Source: DATAPD01 sp036265385
GTDB lineage: Bacteria; Acidobacteriota; Terriglobia; Terriglobales; Acidobacteriaceae
Direction of reading: 5' to 3'
NCBI GenBank assembly: GCA_036265385.1
Contig: DATAPD010000067.1
Location: forward strand, 195,710-259,709
Length of the DNA stretch: 64,000 nucleotides
A model generated the notes under the pieces. That model was given only the letters and a program-made list of their open reading frames with translations, was not told the DNA's origin and did no database searches. Positions 25,860-34,537 of this stretch are shown in pieces (positions within the stretch are counted from its first letter, which is position 1; every line of letters starts with the position of its first letter). A program made the translations under genes and the position numbers.

Positions 25860-25936
25860 TTTTAGATTTAAGATTGCAGATTTTTGATTGCAGATTGCTG
25901 GTTTCCGATAACTGACTACTGACAACTGACTGACTC
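25858..25936. repeat. Degenerate short-period intergenic repeat
   Basis: Two adjoining runs: a GATTTwAGATT/GATTGCAGATT run (TTTTAGATTTAAGATTGCAG ...) and an ACTGACTACTGACAACTGAC run ending just before the next start codon. Similar runs occur in many other gaps of this window. Confidence 0.6.
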
Positions 25937-26842
25937 ATGCTTCCTCGTTTTACAACGCGTTCGGTGGTGGCCATGGCGGCGGCCTTGCTGTTCTGGGCGT
26001 CGGCGTATGCAGGCATTCGCGCCGGCTTGAAAGCATATTCGCCGGCACACCTCGCGATCCTGCGCTTTGCGACGGCGTCGCTAGTATTGATTGCCTACGC
26101 AGGAATTGCTCACTTCCGCCGTCTGAAACGAAGTGATATACCGGGGTTCATTCTGACGGGCGCCATCGGAATTACCTACTACAACCTGGCCATCAACTAT
26201 GGCGAGACCGTGGTGGCGGCGGGCACTGCGAGCATGCTGATCGCGTCGACGCCGATCTGGACGGCGCTGCTGGCCATGTTCGTCCTCAGAGAAAGGCTGC
26301 CGCTTCGCGGATGGGTGGGAGTGTGGATCAGCTTTGCGGGAGTCGTGTTAATCGCTTACTCCGAAGGCGGTGGGATTCGACTGTCGCCGAAGGCGTTGAT
26401 CATTCTTTCGTGTGCGATGACATCCGGGATTTACATGGTGCTTCAGAAAAAAATGCTGGAGCGCTACAGCGCACTCGAGTTCACGGCGTATTCGATTTGG
26501 GCCGGTACGTTGCTCATGCTGCCCTTCGCGGGTGGTCTGATCAGCGAAATGCGGAATGCATCGGTATCGGGCACGGCGTCTGCGATTTACCTGGGAGTCT
26601 TCCCGGGCGCGATCGCTTATGTGGCGTGGGCCTATGTTCTTTCTCACAACGATGCGGGTCCAACCGCGACACTGTTGTATGTGACTCCGGTATTGGCGAT
26701 TGCGATTGCATGGATCTGGTTGGGAGAGATGCCGCGTCCGCTGTCTTTTGTAGGAGGAGCGATTGCGCTCGGCGGGGTGGTGCTGGTCAATGCGCTGCGT
26801 CGAAGCGGATCGGCGACGGAGATCATGCAGGCGGAGAGCTAA
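25937..26842 (+). CDS. EamA/DMT-family transporter
   Basis: 301 residues with ten hydrophobic helices in two EamA halves. AALLFWASAYAGIRAGLKAYSP starts the first and SGTASAIYLGVFPGAIAYVAWAYVLS lies in the second. Basic residues lie at the start (MLPRFTTR) and the C-terminal end is short and soluble. Likely an inner-membrane metabolite exporter of unknown substrate. It is distinct from the YedA-like member at 10758. Confidence 0.88.
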   Translation: MLPRFTTRSVVAMAAALLFWASAYAGIRAGLKAYSPAHLAILRFATASLVLIAYAGIAHFRRLKRSDIPGFILTGAIGITYYNLAINYGETVVAAGTASMLIASTPIWTALLAMFVLRERLPLRGWVGVWISFAGVVLIAYSEGGGIRLSPKALIILSCAMTSGIYMVLQKKMLERYSALEFTAYSIWAGTLLMLPFAGGLISEMRNASVSGTASAIYLGVFPGAIAYVAWAYVLSHNDAGPTATLLYVTPVLAIAIAWIWLGEMPRPLSFVGGAIALGGVVLVNALRRSGSATEIMQAES

Positions 26843-26971
26843 ACTCGTCAGGCTTCCGGCTTCAGAAAACAGGCATCGGTACACAGGCTTATCGACATTC
26901 CGAGATGCGATAAACCATTCCAAATTGGGAATCAGCCATTCGGTTGTGAGGCCCGTCACGCGATTCGAGGC

Positions 26972-27466
26972 GTGTCGTCGGTTAGGTTGAAGAAGCAGAC
27001 GCAAACGGCCGATTACGACAATGGAATGATTCCCGCTGCAGTGGTTCAAAGTCTCGTTCGCTTGATCGATCGATTCCGGCCAGATGCCGATTCCGATCTT
27101 CCAGAGCATCAGCGACTTGGTAGGCGTGGAGAAGAGGATGTGTACTTCTATCTCCGCCGAAATGGCTATGTGATGGTGGCGCGCAATTTTCGTACGCCAG
27201 TGCATCGGGGCGAAATCGATCTCATCGGGTGGAAAAAAGACGTGTTGTGTTTTATCGAGGTGAAATCGCGCACATCACGTGACGTGAAGCCGGCGGAGGC
27301 TGCTGTAGATCGAGATAAACAAAGAGACTTAGCTCGCGTTGCGCGAGATTACTTGCGGCACTTGCCGGGCAATCCACAATGGCGTTTCGATATTGTCAGC
27401 GTGTATTATGAAGGCAATTCTTTCCCTTCATTCGAGCTGTACGAGAATGCTTTTGGGGTGTCGTAA
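26972..27466 (+). CDS. YraN/UPF0102 family predicted endonuclease-fold protein
   Basis: 164 residues from a GTG at 26972; an internal ATG at 27026 is a plausible alternative. The UPF0102 core is complete: RLGRRGEEDVYFYLRRNGY, ARNFRTPVHRGEIDLIG (the E-x-D of a restriction-endonuclease-like fold) and CFIEVKSRTS (the E-x-K). The N-terminal ~45 residues are extra. Family function is not established. The next gene, galT, begins 36 bases later and may be co-transcribed. Confidence 0.85.
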   Translation: MSSVRLKKQTQTADYDNGMIPAAVVQSLVRLIDRFRPDADSDLPEHQRLGRRGEEDVYFYLRRNGYVMVARNFRTPVHRGEIDLIGWKKDVLCFIEVKSRTSRDVKPAEAAVDRDKQRDLARVARDYLRHLPGNPQWRFDIVSVYYEGNSFPSFELYENAFGVS

Positions 27467-27502
27467 GATACTCATTTCGACCCGTACTGAAAGGATTTAG
27501 TA

Positions 27503-28543
27503 GTGCCCGAGCTCAGAAAAGACCCAATCGTGGGACGTTGGGTCATTATTTCGACAGACCGCGCCAAGCGTCCCACAGATTTCGTGCGCGAAGGTGTGAA
27601 AATTAAGGGCGGTTTCTGCCCATTCTGCTACGGAAACGAAAACAAAACGCCGCCAGAAATTCTGGCATACCGGCCCAATCCGAATGGCGGACCGCCGCCG
27701 CAACGCGATACACCCGGTTGGTCGGTACGCGTTGTTCCGAATAAATTTCCGGCGCTGGGAATTGAAGGCAATCTCAGTCGGCAAGCCGAAGGCATGTTTG
27801 ACAAGATGAATGGGATCGGGGCGCATGAAGTTATTGTCGAGACCTCCGAGCACGTTGCCAGTCTGGCTTCCCTCGCGCCCAAGAGAATTGAAGACGTGCT
27901 TTGGGCATTCCGTGATCGTATTCTCGACCTGAAGAAGGACAAGCGGTTCAAGTACATCCTCATTTTCAAGAACCACGGTGAAGCTGCGGGTGCATCGCTC
28001 GAGCACGCCCATTCGCAATTGATCGCGTTGCCCATTATTCCGATCTACGTGGTCGAAGAACTGCAGGGCGCAAAGCAATATTTCTTGTACAAAGAGCGCT
28101 GCGTTTTCTGCGACATCATCCGGCAAGAAATTGATAACGGAACGCGCGTTGTGGATGAGAACGAAGACTTCCTGACGCTGGCTCCATACGCGCCGCGCTT
28201 TCCGTTTGAGACGTGGATTTTGCCGAAGCAGCATGAGTCGGCGTTCGAAAATTCCTCGTCACACATGTTTGAAAACCTGGCGATTGCGATCAAGAACCTG
28301 CTGATCAAGGCGGATCGGGTGCTCGACAATCCGCCGTATAACCTGGTGATTCACAGTTCGCCGATCCAGGATCCGGCGAACGATCATTATCACTGGCACA
28401 TCGAATTTATGCCGAAGCTAACGAAGACAGCGGGATTCGAGTGGGGTACAGGGTTCTATATCAATCCGACGCCACCGGAAGAGGCTGCGCGATTCCTGCG
28501 TGAAGCTAGCGTAGAAGAGATGGAAACGGCAGAAGTGAGATAG
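27503..28543 (+). CDS. galT: Galactose-1-phosphate uridylyltransferase
   Basis: 346 residues with a GTG start. ELRKDPIVGRWVIIS, a CPFCYGNE zinc knuckle, VRVVPNKFPAL, the active-site segment LEHAHSQLIALPIIP (the HxH nucleophile) and YHWHIEFMPKLT identify GalT-like enzymes of the HIT superfamily. It transfers UMP between UDP-glucose and galactose-1-phosphate in the Leloir pathway. Kinase and epimerase partners are not nearby. It ends at a hairpin terminator convergent with the isc operon. Confidence 0.92.
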   Translation: MPELRKDPIVGRWVIISTDRAKRPTDFVREGVKIKGGFCPFCYGNENKTPPEILAYRPNPNGGPPPQRDTPGWSVRVVPNKFPALGIEGNLSRQAEGMFDKMNGIGAHEVIVETSEHVASLASLAPKRIEDVLWAFRDRILDLKKDKRFKYILIFKNHGEAAGASLEHAHSQLIALPIIPIYVVEELQGAKQYFLYKERCVFCDIIRQEIDNGTRVVDENEDFLTLAPYAPRFPFETWILPKQHESAFENSSSHMFENLAIAIKNLLIKADRVLDNPPYNLVIHSSPIQDPANDHYHWHIEFMPKLTKTAGFEWGTGFYINPTPPEEAARFLREASVEEMETAEVR

Positions 28544-28577
28544 AGGCAGGTTTCGAAGTTTCGGGTTCGAGTTTCAA

Positions 28578-28609
28578 GAGGCGCGGCGCGGGCTGCGCCT
28601 CAACTTTTT
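28578..28609 (+). terminator. Terminator after galT, between convergent galT and iscX
   Basis: GAGGCGC (28578-28584) pairs with GCGCCTC (28595-28601), followed by AACTTTTT. It is flanked on both sides by degenerate GTTTCGAAGTTTC-type repeats. The stem could also end the isc operon from the other strand, though the T-run favours the plus direction. Confidence 0.65.
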
Positions 28610-28639
28610 GGGACAAGGTTCAAAGTTTCGAAACTGGGT

Positions 28640-28861
28640 TTATCCCTGCGTTCGATCGAGGAATTCCGAGTGCCATGCCATTTGAATGGCTTCGAGCTTG
28701 CCCTCGTTGGACTTCTTCGGGTCGTCTTTGAAGTTGGGCAGCTCGGTCACGTACTTGTGCAGGTCGGTGAAACGGACAGCTAGAGGATCGACGTCCGGAT
28801 GTGCTTCGGAGAGTTCAATTCCGATATCGTCAGCGTCGTCCCAAGAGAGTTCTTTTGCCAT
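28640..28861 (-). CDS. iscX: IscX (YfhJ) Fe-S assembly accessory protein
   Basis: 73 residues, the normal size (~66-75). The ATG at 28861 has GGAG nine bases upstream. Family features: LSWDDADDIGIELSEAHPDVDP, VRFTDLHKYV, LPNFKDDPKKSNEGKLEAIQMAW. IscX binds IscS and iron and tunes the rate of cluster assembly. It is the last gene of the isc operon, as in Proteobacteria. Confidence 0.92.
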   Translation of the reverse strand: MAKELSWDDADDIGIELSEAHPDVDPLAVRFTDLHKYVTELPNFKDDPKKSNEGKLEAIQMAWHSEFLDRTQG

Positions 28862-28957
28862 GAGAGCTCCACAATAAGCAGTTAGCAAGTTGCCGTTGTT
28901 TTTAGCCGGTCTCACTGTTGGCTGGCTAAGGGCTAAATCCTAACGGCCGAATGCTAT

Positions 28958-29371
28958 CTAGTGTTCTTCCGAAACGTAATTGCGATTCCACGCGGGAATC
29001 TCGACGGTCACTTTGCCGGGCTTCAAAATTTGCGCCTGACAGCCGAGGCGTGAGTTTAGCTGGAGATCGGCAGCCATGTCGAGCTTATCGGCCTCGTCGT
29101 CCTCCATGTCGGAAAGCAGCTCCGCTCCTTCTTTTACCCAGACGTGGCAAGTCGTGCAGGCGCAGTTGCCGCCGCAGGCATGGTCGAGACGAACGCCATT
29201 GTTGAGCGCCACGTCGAGAAGCGACTCTTCTTTGCCGTGGTCTTTGTAAGGCAATTTGCCGTGCTCAAACGAGACGGTCTTTCCTTCGGGGAGAAAAGTG
29301 ACCTGTACCGTGTTTTCGCCGGGAGCATCCACGGTGGCGGTTCCTGCCGAGTGTTGTTTTTCGTCTGACAT
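28958..29371 (-). CDS. fdx: Adrenodoxin-type [2Fe-2S] ferredoxin of the isc operon
   Basis: 137 residues. Cluster ligands C66-x5-C72-x2-C75 (HACGGNCACTTC) and C111 (SRLGCQ) match the Isc ferredoxin pattern. The N-terminal ~20 residues (Ala/Gly/Asp-rich) and a C-terminal NRNYVSEEH are extra compared with the E. coli protein. It supplies electrons for cluster assembly on IscU. It lies between hscA and iscX. Confidence 0.93.
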   Translation of the reverse strand: MSDEKQHSAGTATVDAPGENTVQVTFLPEGKTVSFEHGKLPYKDHGKEESLLDVALNNGVRLDHACGGNCACTTCHVWVKEGAELLSDMEDDEADKLDMAADLQLNSRLGCQAQILKPGKVTVEIPAWNRNYVSEEH

Positions 29372-29434
29372 TGGGTCCTCTGAAGTTTCAAGTTTCCAGT
29401 TTCGAGTTTCGAGCGAAGAGACTTGAAACCTGAA

Positions 29435-31330
29435 TCACTTAAATTCTGCCTTGGCCACTGGATGTCCGGCGGCAGGGCCTTCTTCGAGATTGGTATCGTC
29501 CATCGACTTGCCCTTGAGCGCGGTCGCGACAGCCGTATCCATCATCAATTCTGCAAGGCGCATCGTTCCCTGGTTAAGTGCGTCAATTCCGCTGCGAATG
29601 GCCTGGTAATCATCACTGTCTTTCACCGCACGCAGCGCTTTTTCAAATTTCGCGATCTGGTCGCGTTCATTTTTCGCTAGCTTTTGCCAGGCTTCGTTGA
29701 CTCGGCCTTTATCGAGCGCAGCGAGAATCGTGTCGGCTTCGCGCCTGGCTTCGATGACTTGTCGCTGACGGAAGTCGTCTTCCGCAAAGTCGAATGACTC
29801 GAGGAGCATGCTTTCGACCTGTTCGTCGGTCAGGCCATAACTTGGCTGGACTTCGATCTCCGCTTCTTTGCCACTGCGCTGCTCGCGAGCAGAGACGTGA
29901 AGGATGCCGTTCGCGTCGATCAGGAATTTCACTTCGATGCGCGGCATGCCCGCCGGCATGGGCGGTATTCCCTTTAGATCGAAGCGGGCAAGAGACCGGC
30001 AATCTTTAGCGAGTTCGCGCTCTCCCTGCAAGACGTGGATGGCGACGTTGGTCTGTCCATCTACTTGCGTTGTGTAGTGCTGGGTAGCGGAGGCGGGAAT
30101 CGTCGAGTTGCGGAGGATGATCTTGTCTGTCACCCCTCCAGCGACTTCGATGCCGAGCGACAAAGGTGTCACATCGAGCAAGAGGAGTTCTTTGGTCGCT
30201 TCGGATCCGCCCGCAAGAATGTTGGCCTGCACGGCCGCTCCGAGGGCGACCACTTCGTCGGGATTCAGATCGGTGTGTGGAACTCGTTTGAAGAGGTCCT
30301 GCACTAACTGGCGCACTTTTGGAATGCGAGTGGATCCGCCGACCAGGACGACTTCGTCAATCTGCTCGGGCTTAAGCCCGGCGTCTTTGAGGGCTTGCTT
30401 CGTAGGGCCGACTGTACGGTTGATGACAGGCTGCGCCACCTGTTCGAACAGGGCACGCCTGATCTCGCGCTGATAGCGGCGTCCACCGGGCAGTTCGAGG
30501 TCGAGCTTGAACGAATCTTGCGAGGACAAGGCAATCTTCGCATCGATGACGGCTTTCCGAATTGCCTGCACGGCTTCCGGATTACGGCGAAGATCGATAC
30601 CCATGTCGCCCCGAATGTCGTCGAGGGCAATGGTGATGAGGAGGTTATCGATATCGTCGCCGCCAAGGTGGGTGTCGCCGTTGGTGGCGATGACTTCGAA
30701 GATGCCGTCGTGAAGCTTTAGAATCGAAATGTCGAAAGTGCCACCGCCGAGATCGTAAACGGCGACAATGCCATTCTTTTTCTTGTCGAGACCGTACGCC
30801 AGGGACGCGGCCGTTGGCTCGTTTACGAGGCGAAGCACATCCAGACCGGCGATGCGTCCGGCGTCTTTTGTGGCCTGCCGTTGAGCGTCGTTGAAGTACG
30901 CAGGCACCGTGATGACCGCTTTGCTCACCGGTTCGCCAAAGAAACGTTCGGCGTTCCGCTTGAGCTGGCGCAGAATGAATGCGGAGATTTCCGGTGGAGT
31001 AAAACTGCGACCTCCAAGCTGGATGCGAAGGACTTCGCCAGGCTGAATATCGTCTGCCAGACGAAAGGGGAAGAGCTTGAGCTCGTCCTGAATATCTTCG
31101 ACTCCGCGGCCCATCAGACGCTTCACGGAGTACACGGCGCGTTCAGGAGTCTCGATCAAGTGACGGCGAGCAGAATTGCCGATGATCGGCTGATTGTTCG
31201 CATCGAGAGCGACAACCGAAGGCACGAGATTCGAACCATCCTCGCCTGGAATGACGGCAGGCGTCTCCCCTTGCATGTAAGCCACGAGAGAGTTCGTGGT
31301 GCCGAGGTCGATGCCGACGATGCGGGCCAT
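29435..31330 (-). CDS. hscA: Hsp70-type chaperone HscA
   Basis: 631 residues. The ATPase domain shows IVGIDLGTTNSLVAYM, VYDLGGGTFDISIL and VLVGGSTRIPKV; the substrate domain starts near LLDVTPLSLGIEVAGGV. Order and neighbours (HscB upstream, Fdx downstream) identify it as the specialised chaperone that binds the LPPVK motif of IscU to drive cluster transfer. It keeps the DnaK-like DVTPLSLGIE rather than diverging strongly, but lacks the long Gly-rich DnaK tail. Confidence 0.93.
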   Translation of the reverse strand: MARIVGIDLGTTNSLVAYMQGETPAVIPGEDGSNLVPSVVALDANNQPIIGNSARRHLIETPERAVYSVKRLMGRGVEDIQDELKLFPFRLADDIQPGEVLRIQLGGRSFTPPEISAFILRQLKRNAERFFGEPVSKAVITVPAYFNDAQRQATKDAGRIAGLDVLRLVNEPTAASLAYGLDKKKNGIVAVYDLGGGTFDISILKLHDGIFEVIATNGDTHLGGDDIDNLLITIALDDIRGDMGIDLRRNPEAVQAIRKAVIDAKIALSSQDSFKLDLELPGGRRYQREIRRALFEQVAQPVINRTVGPTKQALKDAGLKPEQIDEVVLVGGSTRIPKVRQLVQDLFKRVPHTDLNPDEVVALGAAVQANILAGGSEATKELLLLDVTPLSLGIEVAGGVTDKIILRNSTIPASATQHYTTQVDGQTNVAIHVLQGERELAKDCRSLARFDLKGIPPMPAGMPRIEVKFLIDANGILHVSAREQRSGKEAEIEVQPSYGLTDEQVESMLLESFDFAEDDFRQRQVIEARREADTILAALDKGRVNEAWQKLAKNERDQIAKFEKALRAVKDSDDYQAIRSGIDALNQGTMRLAELMMDTAVATALKGKSMDDTNLEEGPAAGHPVAKAEFK

Positions 31331-31344
31331 ATGTATTGTTGCTG

Positions 31345-31462
31345 CTCACTGCTTACTGCAAAAGCACTCAGCATTCAGCAGTCAGCATTCAGTCGCCCAG
31401 GCTTATGAGTGTTCCGCGAAAGTCAGAGACTGAATGCTAATTGCTGAGTGCTGACTGCTAGG
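31345..31462. repeat. Degenerate repeat with inverted arms between hscB and hscA
   Basis: A run of CACTCAGCATTCAGCAGTCAGC-type units is followed, after ~33 bases, by its approximate reverse complement. AGCATTCAGTC (31384-31394) and GACTGAATGCT (31428-31438) are a perfect 11-base inverted pair. The transcript could fold into a long hairpin between the two chaperone genes. Confidence 0.6.
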
Positions 31463-32198
31463 TTTCCAACGCTTCATTCACATCCCTTACCAAGTTTCTT
31501 AAATAGTTCCGGCGGTTGACGAGGTCCACCATCTTGTCGCGGAGGGTGCGGCGCTGTTCTTCGGTGCCGGAATCAACGGATTGGTCCCACTCGCGCCAGA
31601 GTCCGTGCAGTTCGTTCATCAGCGCTTCGGATTTATCTTCAAGCGACAGCTTTGCTTTGCCGAGTTCTTCAAGCAGCGCGGGATCGTCCTCTCCCATTTT
31701 TTTCTGCATGCGCAATTCTTCCAGCTGCATGTTGAGCTCGAACACTTCTTCGAGCATGTCCGGAGGAACAACCTGCTTTTTTAGTTCGCCCGTGGCGCGT
31801 GCTTTCTCGGTGGCCGCTTTGGACTGTTCTTCGAGTTCCACTCCTTCGAGTCGCAGCAGGTATTCGGTGCGGCGGATCGGATCTTTTAACGTTCGGTATG
31901 CGTCGTTGAGCAGTGAACTCTGTTCCAAACTCCACTCGCGTTCCTGATCAGGCGCGGCGGCATACACATCCGGGTGAAGTTTGCGATTGAGAGCATAAAA
32001 CTCTTTTTCCAGCTGAGCCGGGTTGATCTCCAGCTTGCGGGGCAGGCCGAAGAACGTGAAATAGTCCACGGGCATCGGCGGCTGAACCTTGCCGCATGCG
32101 CTGCAGAAATGAGCAGCGCGCATCGTGCCGCAGGACCAGCAGGTCGAAGTAGCCTCGCCCGGCATGATTAACGACGATTTGGATTGCGTTTCTGCCAT
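31458..32198 (-). CDS. hscB: HscB J-domain co-chaperone with N-terminal zinc ribbon
   Basis: 246 residues, longer than the ~171 of E. coli HscB. Residues ~14-35 carry CWSCG and CSACGK, a four-cysteine zinc ribbon absent from E. coli HscB but similar to that of the human mitochondrial homologue. The J-domain follows with DYFTFFGLPRKLEINPAQLE and the HPD motif in KLHPDVY. The C-terminal helical domain is Glu/Lys/Leu-rich. It delivers IscU to HscA and stimulates its ATPase. ATG at 32198. Confidence 0.93.
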   Translation of the reverse strand: MAETQSKSSLIMPGEATSTCWSCGTMRAAHFCSACGKVQPPMPVDYFTFFGLPRKLEINPAQLEKEFYALNRKLHPDVYAAAPDQEREWSLEQSSLLNDAYRTLKDPIRRTEYLLRLEGVELEEQSKAATEKARATGELKKQVVPPDMLEEVFELNMQLEELRMQKKMGEDDPALLEELGKAKLSLEDKSEALMNELHGLWREWDQSVDSGTEEQRRTLRDKMVDLVNRRNYLRNLVRDVNEALET

Positions 32199-32209
32199 AC
32201 AAAACAAAA

Positions 32210-32340
32210 GCGGGCGTCGTGCCCGCCCTATTAAATCAGCTTTGAGCTACGAGTCGCGAGCTAAGAGCAAGCATTGCGTAAAGCGATGCCAACCTGTTTA
32301 GCCGCTCGTTGCTTTCTTCGAAGTTCGTAGCTCATGACTC
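32210..32340. repeat. Hairpin and inverted degenerate repeat between iscA and hscB
   Basis: GCGGGC(GTCGT)GCCCGC at 32210-32226 lies 12 bases before the hscB start. Further upstream GAGCTACGA (32244-32252) pairs with TCGTAGCTC (32325-32333), inside AGCTACGAGTCGCGAGCTAAG-like repeats. These fill the 152-base gap inside the operon. Confidence 0.55.
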
Positions 32341-32350
32341 AGAGCTTCTC

Positions 32351-32740
32351 TTACGCTGAAAACGAACTTCCGCAGCCGCAGGATTTCGAAGAATTCGGGT
32401 TCACGAAAACGAAACCCTGCTGCATCAGCGTTTCCTGGTAATCGAGCGTCATGCCGTGCAGGTAGATGAACGATTTTGGGTCCACAAACACACGGACATC
32501 TTCAAACTGGAAGATCCGGTCACGCTCGCGGGGCTGAGTGTCAAAGCGGATGTTGTAGCTCAAACCGGAGCAACCGCCTCCCTGCACACCCAGGCGCAAC
32601 CCGCCTTGCTCGGCGGAGATTCCCTCTTTCGCTATTGCAGAACGAATCTTGGCAATAGCCTTTGGGGTCACCTGGACACCCTTGGCTGGCGCTGCTGCCG
32701 GCGCGGGTGGTGCAATCGTCTTGGTTGCTTCTTCTGCCAT
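32351..32740 (-). CDS. iscA: IscA A-type Fe-S carrier protein
   Basis: 129 residues. The carrier cysteines are GGGCSGLSY and the terminal SKSCGCGSSF. An Ala/Pro-rich N-terminal extension of ~20 residues precedes VTPKAIAKIRSAIAKEG. It carries Fe-S clusters or iron to target proteins. It sits between iscU and hscB, the canonical position. Confidence 0.94.
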   Translation of the reverse strand: MAEEATKTIAPPAPAAAPAKGVQVTPKAIAKIRSAIAKEGISAEQGGLRLGVQGGGCSGLSYNIRFDTQPRERDRIFQFEDVRVFVDPKSFIYLHGMTLDYQETLMQQGFVFVNPNSSKSCGCGSSFSA

Positions 32741-32779
32741 GTCTCGACCTTAGGTCGCGCTACTCCCAGTGTCTGTGAC

Positions 32780-33193
32780 CTACTTGGTGGCCGCCGCCTC
32801 GGGTTTAGCCGATTCCTGCTTCTTCTTCCAGTCGGCGATGGCTGACCGGATCGCGTCTTCTGCCAGCACCGAGCAGTGAATCTTAACCGGAGGAAGCGAG
32901 AGTTCCTTCACGATATCCATGTTCTTGATCGCAAGGGCCTCGTCCACAGTCTTGCCCTTCACCCACTCGGTTGCGAGAGATGAAGATGCAATGGCGGATC
33001 CGCAGCCGAAGGTCTTGAATTTGGCTTCTTCGATGACGTTCGTGTCGGGATTGACCTTGATTTGCAGTTTCATGACGTCGCCGCATTCGGGTGCGCCAAC
33101 CAGTCCGGTACCCACGTCCGGGCTGGCTTTGTCGAGTGAACCGACGTTGCGGGGATTCGAGTAGTGATCAAGGACCTTATCGCTATATGCCAT
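32780..33193 (-). CDS. iscU: IscU Fe-S cluster scaffold
   Basis: 137 residues. The ATG at 33193 starts MAYSDKVLDHYSNPRNVGS. Cluster ligands C37 and D39 (PECGD), C64 (FGCGSAIASSS) and H106-C107 (KIHCS) are all present, as is the HscA-recognition motif LPPVK just before them. A Lys/Ala-rich tail follows. It assembles [2Fe-2S] clusters with sulfur from IscS. Confidence 0.95.
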   Translation of the reverse strand: MAYSDKVLDHYSNPRNVGSLDKASPDVGTGLVGAPECGDVMKLQIKVNPDTNVIEEAKFKTFGCGSAIASSSLATEWVKGKTVDEALAIKNMDIVKELSLPPVKIHCSVLAEDAIRSAIADWKKKQESAKPEAAATK

Positions 33194-33253
33194 TTGTTTC
33201 TCCAACAAAAAGTTTCAAGTTTAGAGTTTCAGGTTTCAGGGTCGAGCAAAATC

Positions 33254-34525
33254 CTAATGTGAGGGCTCTGCTGCCCACTTCACGTTCTTGAGATCCACGC
33301 CTTCTTTCGCCATTTCGTACAGTGGCGAGAGCTCGCGCAGACGTTCGACTGTTTCGCAAACGCGGTCTGCCACGTAATCCACCTCGGCCTCGGTATTGAA
33401 GCGTCCAATGCCGAAACGGATTGAGCTGTGGGCCAGGTCGTCCCCGGTACCCAGAGCCTTCAATACATAAGATGGCTCAAGCGTCGCGGAGGTACAGGCT
33501 GATCCGCTGGAAACTGCGACATCATTGATGCCCATCAGCAGCGATTCGCCTTCTACATAGGCGAAACTGATATTGAGGTTGCCGGGCAAACGGTGTTCCG
33601 TCGAACCATTGATGAAGACCTCGTCCAACCGGCCCATGATCTTGTCGCGGAGACGATTGCGAAGCCCTGCCATTTTGCAGCTCTCGGTCGCCATCTCTTC
33701 GGTTGCGATCGCGCAGGCTTTTCCGAGGCCGGCAATTCCAGGAACGTTCAGGGTTCCCGAACGCATGCCACGCTCATGACCACCACCATCGATGATGGGA
33801 GAAACCTGCACGCGCGGGCTCTTCCGACGAACGTAGAGAGCACCCACACCTTTCGGACCATAAATCTTGTGGGCCGTGATCGACATCAGGTCGATGTTGT
33901 CCTTGTTGACGTCAATAGGAACTTTGCCTACGGCCTGCACGGCATCGCTGTGGTACAAGACACCTTTTTCGCGGCACAGCTTGCCAATCTCGCGCCACGG
34001 CTGAAGAACACCGATTTCATTGTTGGCCGCCATGATCGTAACGAGAATGGTCTTGTCATCGATGGCGCGCTTTAAATCGTCCAGATCGACAAGTCCGTCC
34101 TTCTGCACGGGCAGATAGGTGACGCGATAACCGTATTTTTCGAGCCGCTTACAGGTGTCAAGAACGGCTTTATGTTCCGTGACGGCCGTGATGATGTGGT
34201 TTCCCTTTTCGCGGTACATCTCGGCCACGCCCTTAATGGCGAGATTATCGCTTTCTGTAGCGCCGGACGTGAAGATGATTTCTTTTGTGGTCGCGCCGAC
34301 CAGCTTAGCAATGCGTTCCCGCGAGGTTTCAACGGCCGCTTCAGCGGCCCAGCCGAACGGGTGATTGCGGCTAGCTGCGTTGCCGAACTTGTCGGTGAAA
34401 TAAGGAAGCATCTCTTCAAGTACGCGTGGATCAACCGGCGTGGTCGCGTGATTGTCCATGTAAATGGGCAGTTTGACGCCGTCGGCGGTAGTGCGATGCT
34501 CCTGGATCTTGGTATCGGTGCTCAT
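33254..34525 (-). CDS. iscS: Cysteine desulfurase IscS
   Basis: 423 residues. YMDNHATTPVDPRV at the start, the PLP lysine in SITAHKIYGPKG, and the catalytic Cys loop VSSGSACTSATLEPSYVL (group I, long loop) are present, followed by HSSIRFGIGRF. It takes sulfur from cysteine for IscU and tRNA thiolation. It follows iscR by 12 bases. The C-terminus lies ~20 residues beyond the conserved core. Confidence 0.95.
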   Translation of the reverse strand: MSTDTKIQEHRTTADGVKLPIYMDNHATTPVDPRVLEEMLPYFTDKFGNAASRNHPFGWAAEAAVETSRERIAKLVGATTKEIIFTSGATESDNLAIKGVAEMYREKGNHIITAVTEHKAVLDTCKRLEKYGYRVTYLPVQKDGLVDLDDLKRAIDDKTILVTIMAANNEIGVLQPWREIGKLCREKGVLYHSDAVQAVGKVPIDVNKDNIDLMSITAHKIYGPKGVGALYVRRKSPRVQVSPIIDGGGHERGMRSGTLNVPGIAGLGKACAIATEEMATESCKMAGLRNRLRDKIMGRLDEVFINGSTEHRLPGNLNISFAYVEGESLLMGINDVAVSSGSACTSATLEPSYVLKALGTGDDLAHSSIRFGIGRFNTEAEVDYVADRVCETVERLRELSPLYEMAKEGVDLKNVKWAAEPSH

Positions 34526-34537
34526 CAGTGCGTTCTC

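Noticed and set aside
28549..33250. Intergenic repeats as CRISPR arrays
   Set aside because: Units are 6-9 bases, degenerate and without spacers of constant length; no cas genes are present.
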